In this document: one piece after another, positions 1 to 8,756 of the stretch
Layout: each line of letters opens with the position of its first letter
Numbering within the stretch: the first letter of the stretch is position 1
NCBI GenBank assembly: GCA_942490925.1
Contig: CALNYX010000017.1
Coordinates: 186,001 to 250,000 of the forward strand
Length of the DNA stretch: 64,000 nucleotides
Reading direction: 5' to 3'
Origin: CALNYX01 sp942490925
GTDB lineage: Bacteria; Chlamydiota; Chlamydiia; Chlamydiales; JAAKFR01
Notes under the pieces: model-generated
Database searches by the model: none
Seen by the model: only the letters and a program-made list of their open reading frames with translations
Told to the model about the DNA's origin: nothing
Position numbers and translations under genes: made by a program

Positions 1-1
1 C

Positions 2-769
2 TTTGTAGCCAACCTCTTCTGGACGATTATCAATTTAGTTCCTGTTATGCCCTTAGATGGCGGCCACCTCTTAAGCATTGTTCTTGAGGCAATTTTCGGC
101 TTTAAGGGGATCAAGATGGCCATTATCATTGGCCTTGTTGTTGCCGTGGCAATCAGCATCTTTTTCTTTACAATTGGACAGTTCTTAGTTGGAGCGCTCT
201 TCTTGATTCTCACATTTGAAAGCTTTCGATCTCTGCGCTATTACAGGATCTTCAATGAGAAAGATCGTGATGCGGGCTTGCAGCAGCAGATCAAAGAGGC
301 GGATGCCGAGTATGACGCGGGACACTTTGATGAGGCGCTTGCCAAACTTCAACAGGTGCGCGCTCAAACAAAAGAGGGAATTCTCTATACCGTTGCGACG
401 CAAGACATGGCAGCGATCTATAAACAGCAAGAGCGTTTTGATGAGGCGTATAATCTACTGCAGCCGATTCAAAAGCATCTCACGGGAGAAAACCTTTCGC
501 TCTTCCATTTTTTGGCCTACATGAACCGTGACTACCGAGCAGTTAAGCTAGTAGCAAGCAAGTGCTTCCAAGATAGCCCTTCTTATAACACAGCGTTGAT
601 CAATGCCCTTGCCTATGCTGCATTAGAGGAGTCAGAGCCGGCGGTCGGTTGGCTTGAGTGTGCGGTGCGCGAGGGGTTGCCTTCTATTGATGAAGCAGTT
701 GGCCGCGCAGAGTTTGATCATATTCGTGATGAGCCTCGCTTCCAAAAGTTTCGAGAAAAATACACTTAG
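2..769 (+). CDS. M50/site-2-protease-like membrane protein with TPR-like C-terminus (5' truncated)
   Basis: The gene enters from the left edge; the frame is open from base 2, before the first ATG at 47. The visible start reads NLFWTIINLVPVMPLDGGH. The NxxPxxPLDGG signature is the second metal-binding motif of site-2 zinc metalloproteases (family M50), supplying the Asp ligand; the HExxH motif would lie upstream, outside the window. A hydrophobic segment follows (about residues 23-65 from the internal Met), then a soluble tail of about 170 residues with helical-repeat character (NALAYAALEESEPAVGWLECA), resembling TPR repeats. Family members cleave transmembrane substrates within the bilayer, but the substrate here is unknown. 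The C-terminal TPR-like part is unlike RseP/YaeL, which carries PDZ domains, so this is probably a different M50 subfamily. Confidence 0.75.
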   Translation, partial: FVANLFWTIINLVPVMPLDGGHLLSIVLEAIFGFKGIKMAIIIGLVVAVAISIFFFTIGQFLVGALFLILTFESFRSLRYYRIFNEKDRDAGLQQQIKEADAEYDAGHFDEALAKLQQVRAQTKEGILYTVATQDMAAIYKQQERFDEAYNLLQPIQKHLTGENLSLFHFLAYMNRDYRAVKLVASKCFQDSPSYNTALINALAYAALEESEPAVGWLECAVREGLPSIDEAVGRAEFDHIRDEPRFQKFREKYT

Positions 770-846
770 AAGCAATCTTCATCAGAACCTCTCCAATTAA
801 ATCGGTTAAACTAAATACAGATGGTCCTCAAGGAGAGGCAGGAGAG

Positions 847-1116
847 ATGAAATCACCAAGCCAACCGGGCTTGCCAGGAGCAGTGCCGGCTGATGCACAA
901 GAGAGTCTAGCACAAGCGATGTGCGCTGAGTTAGCTGCTCAGAAAAAGCTGGCGGGCGATGATGTGCAACTTGTCAAAGCAGATAAGGACCTAGCAACAG
1001 CAATGAAAAACGATGTAGCGGCTAAAAAATCAGGAGATCCTGAACAGATTAAGAAAGCTCAGGTTGAACTAGGTGTGGCTATTACCAATGCGCAGAAAGC
1101 TCCTAAAGGAAATTAG
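847..1116 (+). CDS. Small hypothetical protein, 89 aa
   Basis: No family is recognised. A good ribosome-binding site (AGGAGAGGCAGGAGAG) precedes the ATG, which supports expression. The protein is hydrophilic, rich in Ala, Lys and Asp, with no signal peptide or membrane segment and a predicted mostly helical body (residues 15-85). One cysteine is present. It overlaps the end of the convergent acetyltransferase gene by 4 nt. Composition and length recall small helical or DNA-binding-like chlamydial proteins, but nothing fixes a function. Confidence 0.55.
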   Translation: MKSPSQPGLPGAVPADAQESLAQAMCAELAAQKKLAGDDVQLVKADKDLATAMKNDVAAKKSGDPEQIKKAQVELGVAITNAQKAPKGN

Positions 1117-1862
1117 CGGATGTAGATCTCCATATCTTGGCTCTTTTCGAATTGTAGATCGGTGTAGAGCTTTTCAGCTTCTGGTGAGCTCATCAACACT
1201 AAACTCTCTAGGTTCAATTCGTGAGCCCGGTTGATCAAAAACTCCATTATCGAACGGCCACAACCCTGTTTTTGGTACTCAGGCAAAACTGCAACGTTAA
1301 AAATACCACCGACTTTGCCATTGATGACTATTTTTCCTGTTCCAACAGGCCTTTCATCGAGATAGACAACATAGTTTTCAGAAGTAGTATTTTCTAGAAA
1401 CGCATGCCAAGCCTTTTGAATTTCATCACTAAGCTCAAAAGTTGTCGTGATAATATGGTCATAGGCCGCAGTATCAGCAGGCTTAACTATATGCCGAGGT
1501 TGAAACATTGCTTCAACTTTACGTGACATCACCGGACAAATAACAGCTAGTTGAAAACCTTTTTCAACAAGGGTCTTTTGCAAGGCCTCTTGGTTGGAAA
1601 TCCAAAATGAGAGCGGAGAGTCCGCTGGCGCCTTTGCGATGAGCTCATCAACTTTTTGTGATAGATCGTCTTTAGTCTCCAAGTGCATAACAGCGTTGAA
1701 GATAGGATGTGGTAGTCCTGAGAACCAAGCAAATGCCTCCGGGCTCTTTTCTTGAGCGGGCATCATGAGGTCAAATATTTTTTCAAGTTCTTCGCGCGGG
1801 GTCACCTCAGCCTCCAGGTAACTGCCAAAGATCAAACAAAAGATTAGTAGAAATCGTTTCAT
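1113..1862 (-). CDS. GNAT-family acetyltransferase with an N-terminal signal peptide
   Basis: The C-terminal half is a GCN5-related N-acetyltransferase domain: VAVLPEYQKQGCGRSIMEF (about residues 190-208) is motif A, with the Q/RxxGxG acetyl-CoA pyrophosphate loop, and YVVYLDERPVGTGKIVING is the preceding beta-hairpin. The N-terminus, MKRFLLIFCLIFGSYLEAE, is a typical Sec signal peptide, which is odd because acetyl-CoA is cytoplasmic; the protein may be exported to the host. Residues 20-130 form an unrecognised N-terminal domain, possibly a second degenerate GNAT fold. GGAGAAGA precedes the ATG. The substrate is unknown. Confidence 0.75.
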   Translation of the reverse strand: MKRFLLIFCLIFGSYLEAEVTPREELEKIFDLMMPAQEKSPEAFAWFSGLPHPIFNAVMHLETKDDLSQKVDELIAKAPADSPLSFWISNQEALQKTLVEKGFQLAVICPVMSRKVEAMFQPRHIVKPADTAAYDHIITTTFELSDEIQKAWHAFLENTTSENYVVYLDERPVGTGKIVINGKVGGIFNVAVLPEYQKQGCGRSIMEFLINRAHELNLESLVLMSSPEAEKLYTDLQFEKSQDMEIYIR

Positions 1863-1983
1863 TTCTTCTCCTAGTAAAAGCAGATTTTAACAAGTCCTAT
1901 TGTAAAAATCTAGAGCCCTATCTTTTTATTTGCTTAATAAATTTTTTGTTGCTATCACGGTTGGTAACAACAGGAGGTCGCAT

Positions 1984-2352
1984 ATGTCAATCCTAATTCC
2001 GATGTTAGCAACTGTTCTTTTGGCTAAGTCTCCCACCCTTATCGAACTCAAACAACACCTGGTAGAAGCTCAGCAAGACTTCCAAGAATCCCAAGAAAAA
2101 GTGATCTCACTCCGTCAGGAAATCGCTCTTAAAGAGATTACTCAAATCGAAAAAGATATTCAGCAGATGCAGGAGAAAGCACGGAAGAAAAACCATCGCT
2201 TTCAGGAGGAGTATTTAGCGGTCTTAGCTGAGCAGCGTCAGTTGCTCAATGAAATCATGCACACAACTCCTGCATGCGCAGAACGAGCCCAAAGAGTGCA
2301 AGATAGAATTCTAGTCTTCATCACAGATCTCTCTGATCGGAAGGAAGGCTAA
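1984..2352 (+). CDS. Small coiled-coil hypothetical protein
   Basis: The start at 1984 is chosen because a strong AGGAGG lies 8 nt upstream; an upstream in-frame start at 1930 lacks one. It encodes 122 residues. The first ~15 (MSILIPMLATVLLAKSP) are hydrophobic, perhaps a signal or anchor; the rest is a long Gln/Glu/Lys-rich coiled coil (about residues 20-110). No family is recognised. It converges on htrA, overlapping its stop region by 4 nt. An exported or membrane-anchored helical protein is the most that can be said. Confidence 0.55.
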   Translation: MSILIPMLATVLLAKSPTLIELKQHLVEAQQDFQESQEKVISLRQEIALKEITQIEKDIQQMQEKARKKNHRFQEEYLAVLAEQRQLLNEIMHTTPACAERAQRVQDRILVFITDLSDRKEG

Positions 2353-3767
2353 TCGAAGTGCAGGGCGACAAAACGGACTGTTTCGCCCTGTCTCACTTTG
2401 AGTAGAACGCGGCCATCTTTGGCAGCATTATTGACTGCTGTCAAAAACTCGTCGCTTGTAGTCACTTTATTACGGTTAACAGCCACAATCACGCCACCAG
2501 GACGCAGGCCAGCTAATGCTGCAGCACTGCCTGACTCAACATGTGTAATGACGACTCCTTGCTCATATTGATAGCCAAGCTGTGTTGTCATATCAGGAGT
2601 AAGGGTCTGAACTTGCAAGCCAAGTTTTTGGATAGGAGAATTGGGCCCTGCGATCTCTTCTGGAACGCTAGCAATCTTGACGTGAATCTCACGCATTTTT
2701 CCTTCACGATTCACTTTCAAGGTGAGTTTTGTCCCTGGGGGCATCATCGAAACGGCATTGCGAAAGGTGTTGATGTTCTCAATTGGATGGCCGTCGTAAG
2801 CAACAATGACGTCTTCTTGACGCAAGCCGGCTAGGTCTGCAGGAGATCCTTTAACTACATCAGCTACAAATGCGCCTTTATTCCCATCAATGTGGTAGAA
2901 GCTGGCGAGATTTTGATCAAGTGGTTGGAGTGAAACACCAAGAAAACCACGTGTCACCGAACCATCTTTGATAAGCTGGCTCATGATGTGTTTGGCCATG
3001 AGGCTAGGAATAGAAAATCCAATTCCCATATAACCGCCAGAGGCACTTGCAATGGCTGTATTCACACCGATGACTTGTCCTTGCACGTTGAGCAGTGGTC
3101 CACCGGAGTTTCCAGGATTGATTGCAGCATCAGTTTGAATAAAATCCTCAAAGTCAGCGATTTGAAGTTGGCTGCGCCCTTTAGCACTCACTACTCCAAC
3201 AGTGACGGTCGCTTGTAATCCAAAAGGGTTACCAATTGCAATCGCCCAGTCGCCAACTTCAAGAGAGTCTGAATCTCCGAAGTTGAGAAAGGGAAGGTTG
3301 GACTCTTCGATTTTCAAGATGGCTAGGTCGGTCTTGGGGTCTGTACCAATGACTTTGGCGGGCACAATTTTGCCGCTTTGTAGTGTGATGCTAACTTTAT
3401 TGCTTTTCTCAACCAGGTGGTTGTTTGTCATGATGTAGCCATCAGAGGAGACAATGAAGCCTGAGCCGCGCGCCATCTCTCTTGAGCGCTGTTCTTGTGG
3501 GCCTGATGGGCTGCCAAAAAAACGGTTGAGAAAATCATCGTGAAAGTAGTCGAAGGGATTTTCTTGGGGTTGGCGTGAATTGCCACGAGCAGGCGTTTTA
3601 GGTGTGTACTGTGTCTCAATATAGACAACTGCTGGAGTTGCCATTTTTGCAACTTGGGAAAATCCTTTAGAAATTTGCATGAGCAGTTGCTCTTCACTTT
3701 TCGAAAGGGGTTGCGCGCTTAGTGTTGCAGCGCAACAGAGTAAAGAGAGAACAATCCAATTTTTCAT
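2349..3767 (-). CDS. htrA: HtrA/DegP-type periplasmic serine protease
   Basis: This is a 472-residue Do-like protease and chaperone of the periplasm. In order it has a signal peptide (residues 1-19), a trypsin-like domain with catalytic His117 (TNNHLV), Asp147 (TDLAILKI) and Ser221 (GNSGGP), and two PDZ domains (about 275-370 and 385-470). An acidic/Phe-rich LA-loop-like insert lies at residues 60-95. The start at 3767 was chosen over an upstream in-frame codon because AGGTG precedes it and the signal peptide begins at once. It follows the M20 peptidase gene by 8 nt and the M16 gene beyond it, so the three proteases probably share a transcript. From memory C. trachomatis has htrA (CT823) next to an M16 gene (CT824). 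Confidence 0.96.
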   Translation of the reverse strand: MKNWIVLSLLCCAATLSAQPLSKSEEQLLMQISKGFSQVAKMATPAVVYIETQYTPKTPARGNSRQPQENPFDYFHDDFLNRFFGSPSGPQEQRSREMARGSGFIVSSDGYIMTNNHLVEKSNKVSITLQSGKIVPAKVIGTDPKTDLAILKIEESNLPFLNFGDSDSLEVGDWAIAIGNPFGLQATVTVGVVSAKGRSQLQIADFEDFIQTDAAINPGNSGGPLLNVQGQVIGVNTAIASASGGYMGIGFSIPSLMAKHIMSQLIKDGSVTRGFLGVSLQPLDQNLASFYHIDGNKGAFVADVVKGSPADLAGLRQEDVIVAYDGHPIENINTFRNAVSMMPPGTKLTLKVNREGKMREIHVKIASVPEEIAGPNSPIQKLGLQVQTLTPDMTTQLGYQYEQGVVITHVESGSAAALAGLRPGGVIVAVNRNKVTTSDEFLTAVNNAAKDGRVLLKVRQGETVRFVALHFD

Positions 3768-3775
3768 ATGGGCAC

Positions 3776-5146
3776 CTATTGATTTTGAGCAAATAATTCT
3801 AATATTCGGCAAATGGATAGAAATCCTTTCTCAAAGCAATCGAGATGAAAATGTTCATCAGGAGAGTGGATGTGATCACTTGAGAGAGCTGTTCCCAGCA
3901 AAATTCCGTCTGCTTTTGCAACATCGAGCAGCTCTGCAGCTATGGGAACAGATCCACCCATAAGAATCTTTTCACATTCATGTTGAAAAACATCGGAGTA
4001 ACTTTGTGAAGCGATTTCTGCGATGCGCGAGTTGCTGTGTCGACGGAAGCCAGCACCTGAGCCAGGGAGAACTTCGAGATCAAACTTCAATCCTTCGGGG
4101 ATGCGTGAGTAGAGGTAGTCTGAAATGAGGGCGATGATTCGCTCAGGCTGTTGTTGAGGCACAAGTCTGCAAGAAATAGAGGCGCGCGCTTTTGCGGGGA
4201 TCACGGTTTTGAAGCCTGGTCCAGTATACCCACCTTGAATGCCATTGATTTCTAGGGTTGGACGTAAGCAGTTAGCTTCCATCGGGGTGAGGCCTTGCTC
4301 CATACCAGTCGGCTCAAAGCCAAAGAGGTTTTTAAAACGTTCCTGGTCAAAGTCCATGGCAAGCTCACTGAGCTCATGAGGAGTAGGACCAATCACTTCA
4401 TCATAGAATCCGGAAACAGCAACAGTTCCTGTTGCATCATGCAAACTGGAGAGCAGTTCAATCAGGGCGCGATTGGGGTTGTAGGCAACTCCCCCAAGCT
4501 GGCCTGAATGGAGATCAAACAGTGCTTCTTGCATGGTGAGTTTAAAGCAGATGATACCACGTGCTCCAAGGGTAATTTGGGGGATTTGAGGAGTGTTCAT
4601 CGCACTGTCAACGATCAGTACGTGGTCAGCTTTTAGGGTTTCAGCCTTCTCGCTAAGAAGGGCTTTGAGGCCTGAGCTTCCACTCTCTTCTTCTCCCTCA
4701 ATAATGAACTTCAAGTTGACAGGCAAGTGTCCTTCATTGAGGGTGATGTAGCTTTTGATCGCGCTAAGTGTATAGAAACACTGCCCTTTGTTATCGGAGG
4801 CTCCTCTTGCATAGACTTTCCCGTCACGAATGGTCGGTTCAAATGGTGGCGATGTCCATTCATCGAGCGGATCGACGGGTTGCACGTCGTAGTGACAGTA
4901 AAGCAGAAGGGTTTCGGCATCTTCTCCAGCACGAAAATCGGAGGCGAAGAGCACAGGCGCTCCACCAGTCTCCCATCTTTCGACATTCAAAGACATGGCG
5001 CGTAGGTGTTCTTCTAACCAATCGGCACAGTCGACGCTTTTGGATAGGTAAGCGGGATCAGCAGAAATACTCTCGAAACGCAAAAAGGCGAAATAGTCAC
5101 GTAAAATATTTTCGCGCTCACGTTCATAATAGCCTTGATAATCCAT
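3776..5146 (-). CDS. M20-family zinc dipeptidase
   Basis: The 456-residue protein has the M20 layout: LLLYCHYDVQPVDP (about residue 83) holds the first metal-binding His and Asp, GASDNKGQCF the bridging Asp, and IEGEEESGSSGL the general-base Glu-Glu pair. SSDHIHSPDEHF near the C-terminus supplies the last metal-binding His. The sequence best fits the carnosinase/CNDP-like M20 branch, which hydrolyses dipeptides in the cytoplasm. There is no signal peptide. Its start codon overlaps the stop of the upstream M16 gene (TGATG), indicating translational coupling, and htrA follows 8 nt downstream. It probably works in peptide salvage downstream of the M16 oligopeptidase. Confidence 0.9.
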   Translation of the reverse strand: MDYQGYYERERENILRDYFAFLRFESISADPAYLSKSVDCADWLEEHLRAMSLNVERWETGGAPVLFASDFRAGEDAETLLLYCHYDVQPVDPLDEWTSPPFEPTIRDGKVYARGASDNKGQCFYTLSAIKSYITLNEGHLPVNLKFIIEGEEESGSSGLKALLSEKAETLKADHVLIVDSAMNTPQIPQITLGARGIICFKLTMQEALFDLHSGQLGGVAYNPNRALIELLSSLHDATGTVAVSGFYDEVIGPTPHELSELAMDFDQERFKNLFGFEPTGMEQGLTPMEANCLRPTLEINGIQGGYTGPGFKTVIPAKARASISCRLVPQQQPERIIALISDYLYSRIPEGLKFDLEVLPGSGAGFRRHSNSRIAEIASQSYSDVFQHECEKILMGGSVPIAAELLDVAKADGILLGTALSSDHIHSPDEHFHLDCFEKGFLSICRILELFAQNQ

Positions 5147-8034
5147 CAGACCAAGTAAAGAGGAAGTGGGGATTTTTTGAAAAGAGCATTTTCACGTTCC
5201 AAAAATTCTTTGGAGGCAAAGCTAACGAGTGTTCCCTCTTCTATCCCCTTGACCAAGTGTTCTTTAGCTGCTTTTATTATCGATTTTTTGTCTGCAGTGA
5301 GTAATCGTTTTCTAAAAGATTGTCTTTTTTCGGGGTTGCGTCCAGAACGGATACGTGAATAGGTTGTCAAACCGCGGGAGCCTGGAGCTGTTGGTGAGTC
5401 GAGTTCTTGGAAAAGTCCAAGTTTGGCCTCTTCAAGATCACTTGCATCGAAATGGCCAGCAGCAAGCTCTGTAATCGCTTCTTGAAAAGCGGCGTAGGTT
5501 TCGACTAAATGAGGATCCCGGTAGCTATAAAAGTAGAAGTGGCCAGAGAGAATGCTGTTAGCAGCACCAGAGCCATAAGCACCTCCTTGCTCGCGAATCC
5601 GTTTGTGAAGGGTTTTGTTCTCCATGATTTCTGAGGCGATATTGAGCGCTGGGGCATCAGGGTGCGTGTAACCAACAGTTGGGAAGAGGAGGGTTGTAAA
5701 CGCAACAGGGGAGGCTGTAATCCGTCCTTGGGAGGTGACAGGTTCAATGGAATAGTCATTTTTCCAAGGAGCAAAGCTATTTTGTGGGATATCATTGAGA
5801 CCAAAAAATTTGGCAGCTTTGAGTTTTTGATAGTTTGCTTGGTCACATGTGAGAACTAAATCTCCTCCTTGCAGGCCTAAGCAGATATTTTGGATCTTTT
5901 GCATACGGGCAATAATTTCTTCAGGATCTTTTGCAATGATCTCCTTGAGTTTCCAGAAGTAATCAAGTCCATACCAGGAATTGATCAGCTTTGAGTGCAC
6001 GGAAAGGCCGCTCGATGCAAGGTTAATGGCGTAGCGAAGAGAGCTTGTTTGAATGCTATTTTCAATCCCATAGAAGTGTTGCATCAACAGTTCGTTGAGG
6101 CGGGTGACATCACTCAAATCGGCGCTGACAACCATGTCGTGAAGGAGAGGGAAGAGTTTATCGGCTTTGCGTGCCAAAGACTTTCCTCGGATGGAGAGCG
6201 ATGGACGCAATTGATGAGGATTATCAGCCAGTGGATAGAGATCGAGTGAGAGTCCAGCGCCACCGACATGCTCCAAGATGTAATCGAGGTTTTCGGCATA
6301 GGAACGACCGCCACATCCCATCTGCGGCAATAGCAAGACAAAAAGACGTAGGTAGGCGAGATCTTCTTCAGCAATGGCAGGAAGGTCGAAGATCAAGTCA
6401 ACATAGATCAGATCATTGGTAAAGCAATCGTGGTGAAAGAGATTGAAGCGCTCACCCTCTTCTTGGTGTAATGCAAACTCTTTTCCTTTTGAGACGACAT
6501 CCTTCAGGGTGACTTTAGGCAAAATATCAACATTATCGCTCTCTTCTTGCATCTCAGCTAGGTCTTTGGCTTGAGTAACAACCTCTTTGGGATCGACAGT
6601 TTTTTGCAGAGCATCGAGGATTTTCCGTTCATGAGCCAGTTCTTTTTGACTCAGCTCTTGGTCGGGCTCGAGGATAACTTGTACAAAGTGGGGATTATCG
6701 AGGAGGTATTTCTGAATCAGCGTGGGAAAATAGTCGGTATTTTTGACGTTGTTACGCAAAGTTTCAAATAGGGTGTGGATACGCAAGCCATCTTCTGGAT
6801 TCCCACCATGCTGTTTGAGAAGGGCGCTGCGGAAAAAGAGCGAGAGACCAAAGGGAGACGAATTCCCTGTGATTTCCATGCGAGACATCTCTAGTTGATG
6901 AATAGCTCCATCTACAAGGTTGGCATCGAGGCCTGATTGCGCAATCTCTTCAAGAGATTCACGCACAACCTTTTCTAAATCTCTTTGCGCATCTTCTCGA
7001 CACCCTTTGAAGACAAGCAGGTAGGGAACTTCACTCACATCATTGTCCATGACAGAATCTGCTTGTTTACAGAGCTCTGATTTGAGCAGCGCCATTTTTA
7101 GAGGACCTGCATCTGTGCCCATCAACACAAGATCAAGCACATTAAGAGCAAGCAGTTCAACTTGTTCTAAAATGGAGCAGGTGAGCCAGCCGAATCCAAT
7201 CAATGTTTTCTCTTTAGGATCTTCTGAGAGGGGGTAGTGCTTTGTAACAACACGAGGCTTTGAAAAGCGCGGCTGCTTCGGAATCGGAGGCAAGGGCTCA
7301 CATTTTTTTGCCTGGCCAAGGATCTTTTCCTCAAGGAAATCAAGATGAGGTTGTAGCGGAAGGTTTCCATAGAAGAAAAAGAGACAGCGACTTGGATCGT
7401 AGTATTTCTCATGAAAAGCGATTAGATCTTCGTATGTGAGATTAGGGATCTCTTTTGGATCGCCTCCAGAATTGACACCATAGGTTGTATCTGGATAGAG
7501 CGCTTGCATGATTGCTTCACCAAGTCGCGCATCGCCAGTGGCAAGTGCACCTTTCATTTCATTGAAGACAATTCCTTTGTATTCTAAAGGAGAACTTGGA
7601 TCTTCCATTTCGCTAAACTCAAGACGGTGCCCTTCTTGTAAGAAACTCTTTTTAAGAAGGCGAGGGTAGAAGACGGCATCGAGGTAGACTTCTAAGAGGT
7701 TATAAAAATCTTTTGGAACTTGTGAGGCAGCAGGATAACAGGTGAAGTCCGAGCCAGTGAGGGCATTCATGAATGTATTGAGGCTTCTGCGCGTCATACT
7801 GAAGAAAGGATCACGCACGGGGAAGTGTTTGGATCCGCACAAAACAGTGTGTTCGAGTACGTGGGCGACTCCATTGGAGTTGTCAGGGCGTGTTTGAAAT
7901 GAGAGGTTGAAGAGGTTTTCTTCATCATCATTTGCGATGTGCATCACCTGTGCGCCGCTTGCATTATGAACCAGCTCCGTGAGGGTGCATTTCAGTTCAT
8001 CAATTTCAATTTTTTTTATAACAGTATAGCTCAT
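5146..8034 (-). CDS. M16-family zinc metalloprotease, PreP-like
   Basis: This large peptidase (962 residues) carries the inverted zinc motif HVLEH (His58, Glu61, His62), followed by TVLCGSKHFPVRDPF, characteristic of the presequence-protease/insulinase branch (M16C). It contains both halves of the clamshell plus the M16C-associated middle domain. Such enzymes degrade short unfolded peptides. No signal peptide is seen, so it probably acts in the cytoplasm. The start at 8034 (MSYTVIKK) is preferred over an in-frame start 36 nt upstream because the family begins here. It is the first gene of a likely M16-M20-htrA transcript. Confidence 0.93.
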   Translation of the reverse strand: MSYTVIKKIEIDELKCTLTELVHNASGAQVMHIANDDEENLFNLSFQTRPDNSNGVAHVLEHTVLCGSKHFPVRDPFFSMTRRSLNTFMNALTGSDFTCYPAASQVPKDFYNLLEVYLDAVFYPRLLKKSFLQEGHRLEFSEMEDPSSPLEYKGIVFNEMKGALATGDARLGEAIMQALYPDTTYGVNSGGDPKEIPNLTYEDLIAFHEKYYDPSRCLFFFYGNLPLQPHLDFLEEKILGQAKKCEPLPPIPKQPRFSKPRVVTKHYPLSEDPKEKTLIGFGWLTCSILEQVELLALNVLDLVLMGTDAGPLKMALLKSELCKQADSVMDNDVSEVPYLLVFKGCREDAQRDLEKVVRESLEEIAQSGLDANLVDGAIHQLEMSRMEITGNSSPFGLSLFFRSALLKQHGGNPEDGLRIHTLFETLRNNVKNTDYFPTLIQKYLLDNPHFVQVILEPDQELSQKELAHERKILDALQKTVDPKEVVTQAKDLAEMQEESDNVDILPKVTLKDVVSKGKEFALHQEEGERFNLFHHDCFTNDLIYVDLIFDLPAIAEEDLAYLRLFVLLLPQMGCGGRSYAENLDYILEHVGGAGLSLDLYPLADNPHQLRPSLSIRGKSLARKADKLFPLLHDMVVSADLSDVTRLNELLMQHFYGIENSIQTSSLRYAINLASSGLSVHSKLINSWYGLDYFWKLKEIIAKDPEEIIARMQKIQNICLGLQGGDLVLTCDQANYQKLKAAKFFGLNDIPQNSFAPWKNDYSIEPVTSQGRITASPVAFTTLLFPTVGYTHPDAPALNIASEIMENKTLHKRIREQGGAYGSGAANSILSGHFYFYSYRDPHLVETYAAFQEAITELAAGHFDASDLEEAKLGLFQELDSPTAPGSRGLTTYSRIRSGRNPEKRQSFRKRLLTADKKSIIKAAKEHLVKGIEEGTLVSFASKEFLERENALFKKSPLPLYLV

Positions 8035-8092
8035 GCGCCACACTTTAAAGGATTGGCCTATTTTTGCCAAACTATGTTATACTATTTCTGTT

Positions 8093-8365
8093 ATGACAAA
8101 AAAAGTAGTCTTTATCCTCATATTATTCGTTTCAACTCTAGTAGCCGGTGATGATAAGATCATGCACTTTATCACCCCATACTCTGATAATGGGAGTCGT
8201 CTGGTTATTGGTGGAGGTGTTAAGCCGAAGAAAGATGGAGTTGGTGGAGAGTCTTCCATTGCCTATGAAGTAGATGAATACAAGTTGCGCTCACAAATTG
8301 ATTGTAGTAATTCTTTTAATGGAGCGCATCCCACGTTCAAATTCTCTATCAACAAAAAATTCTAA
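8093..8365 (+). CDS. Small exported hypothetical protein, 90 aa
   Basis: The first 18 residues (MTKKVVFILILFVSTLVAG) form a clear Sec signal peptide, giving a mature protein of about 72 residues with one Cys and a Gly-rich stretch (VIGGGVKPKKDGVGGE). No family is recognised. It is transcribed divergently from the M16 protease gene; a TATACT hexamer at about 8079 could be a -10 element. The decayed sequence at 8366-8755 follows directly. A short periplasmic or surface protein is likely; its function is unknown. Confidence 0.55.
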   Translation: MTKKVVFILILFVSTLVAGDDKIMHFITPYSDNGSRLVIGGGVKPKKDGVGGESSIAYEVDEYKLRSQIDCSNSFNGAHPTFKFSINKKF

Positions 8366-8755
8366 TCTTCAATAGCCTCCATTAGATCAGCTATCTTAGC
8401 TGCTGAAGTTCAAAAAGATGAAATCTCTACCACTTTTCCAGATGGAACTTCTCAATAAGTTGTTGTGAGTACAGAGACAGTTGAGCATCATGAAAATCCA
8501 ATCGATGCAAGCATCCGCATGGTTTTTGAAGAGCATCCGCATGGTTTTTGAAGAGCATCCGCATGGTTTTTGAAGAGCATCCGCATGGTTTTTGAAGAGC
8601 ATCCGCATGGTTTTTGAAGAGCTTGATCATGGGACCCATTCTAGAGCTGCTCAATGAGGAGCTCTTACTCGTGTGAAACTTGAGCTCAATTTAATAGGCT
8701 TTGTACACCATGTCCTAATAATGCTAGAAAGTATGCAGAATGTATACTTTCTGGT
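8366..8755 (+). pseudogene. Decayed coding sequence interrupted by a tandem repeat
   Basis: One plus-strand frame reads like protein from about 8375 (SIASIRSAILAAEVQKDE, then ISTTFPDGTSQ), meets a TAA at about 8456, and continues as VVVSTETVEHHENPIDASI up to the tandem repeat. After the repeat, reading with only one repeat unit retained would give SIRMVFEELDHGTHSRAA, then a TGA, then GALTRVKLELNLIG. This looks like a gene killed by two stops and an expansion of a 22-bp unit, each extra copy of which shifts the frame. The family is not recognised. No intact gene lies in this 390-nt stretch. Confidence 0.5.
8511..8620. repeat. Five tandem copies of a 22-bp unit
   Basis: The unit AGCATCCGCATGGTTTTTGAAG occurs five times head to tail with no substitutions; copies begin at 8511, 8533, 8555, 8577 and 8599, and the sequence diverges at 8621 after AGC. 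Because 22 is not a multiple of 3, the array cannot be read as a protein repeat in one frame. Perfect identity implies recent expansion by slippage or unequal recombination. Confidence 0.95.
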
Positions 8756-8756
8756 A

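Noticed and set aside
4768..5304. 178-codon plus-strand frame antisense to the M20 and M16 genes
   Set aside because: Arg/His-rich antisense shadow across a gene junction; both minus-strand genes are certain.
8511..8620. CRISPR array
   Set aside because: The 22-bp units follow each other with no spacers, and no cas genes are present.
8396..8654. Minus-strand open frames across the 22-bp repeat array (FKNHADALQKPCGCSSK...)
   Set aside because: The peptide repeats only because 66 bp equal three 22-bp units; there is no ribosome-binding site, and the plus strand shows a better decayed frame.
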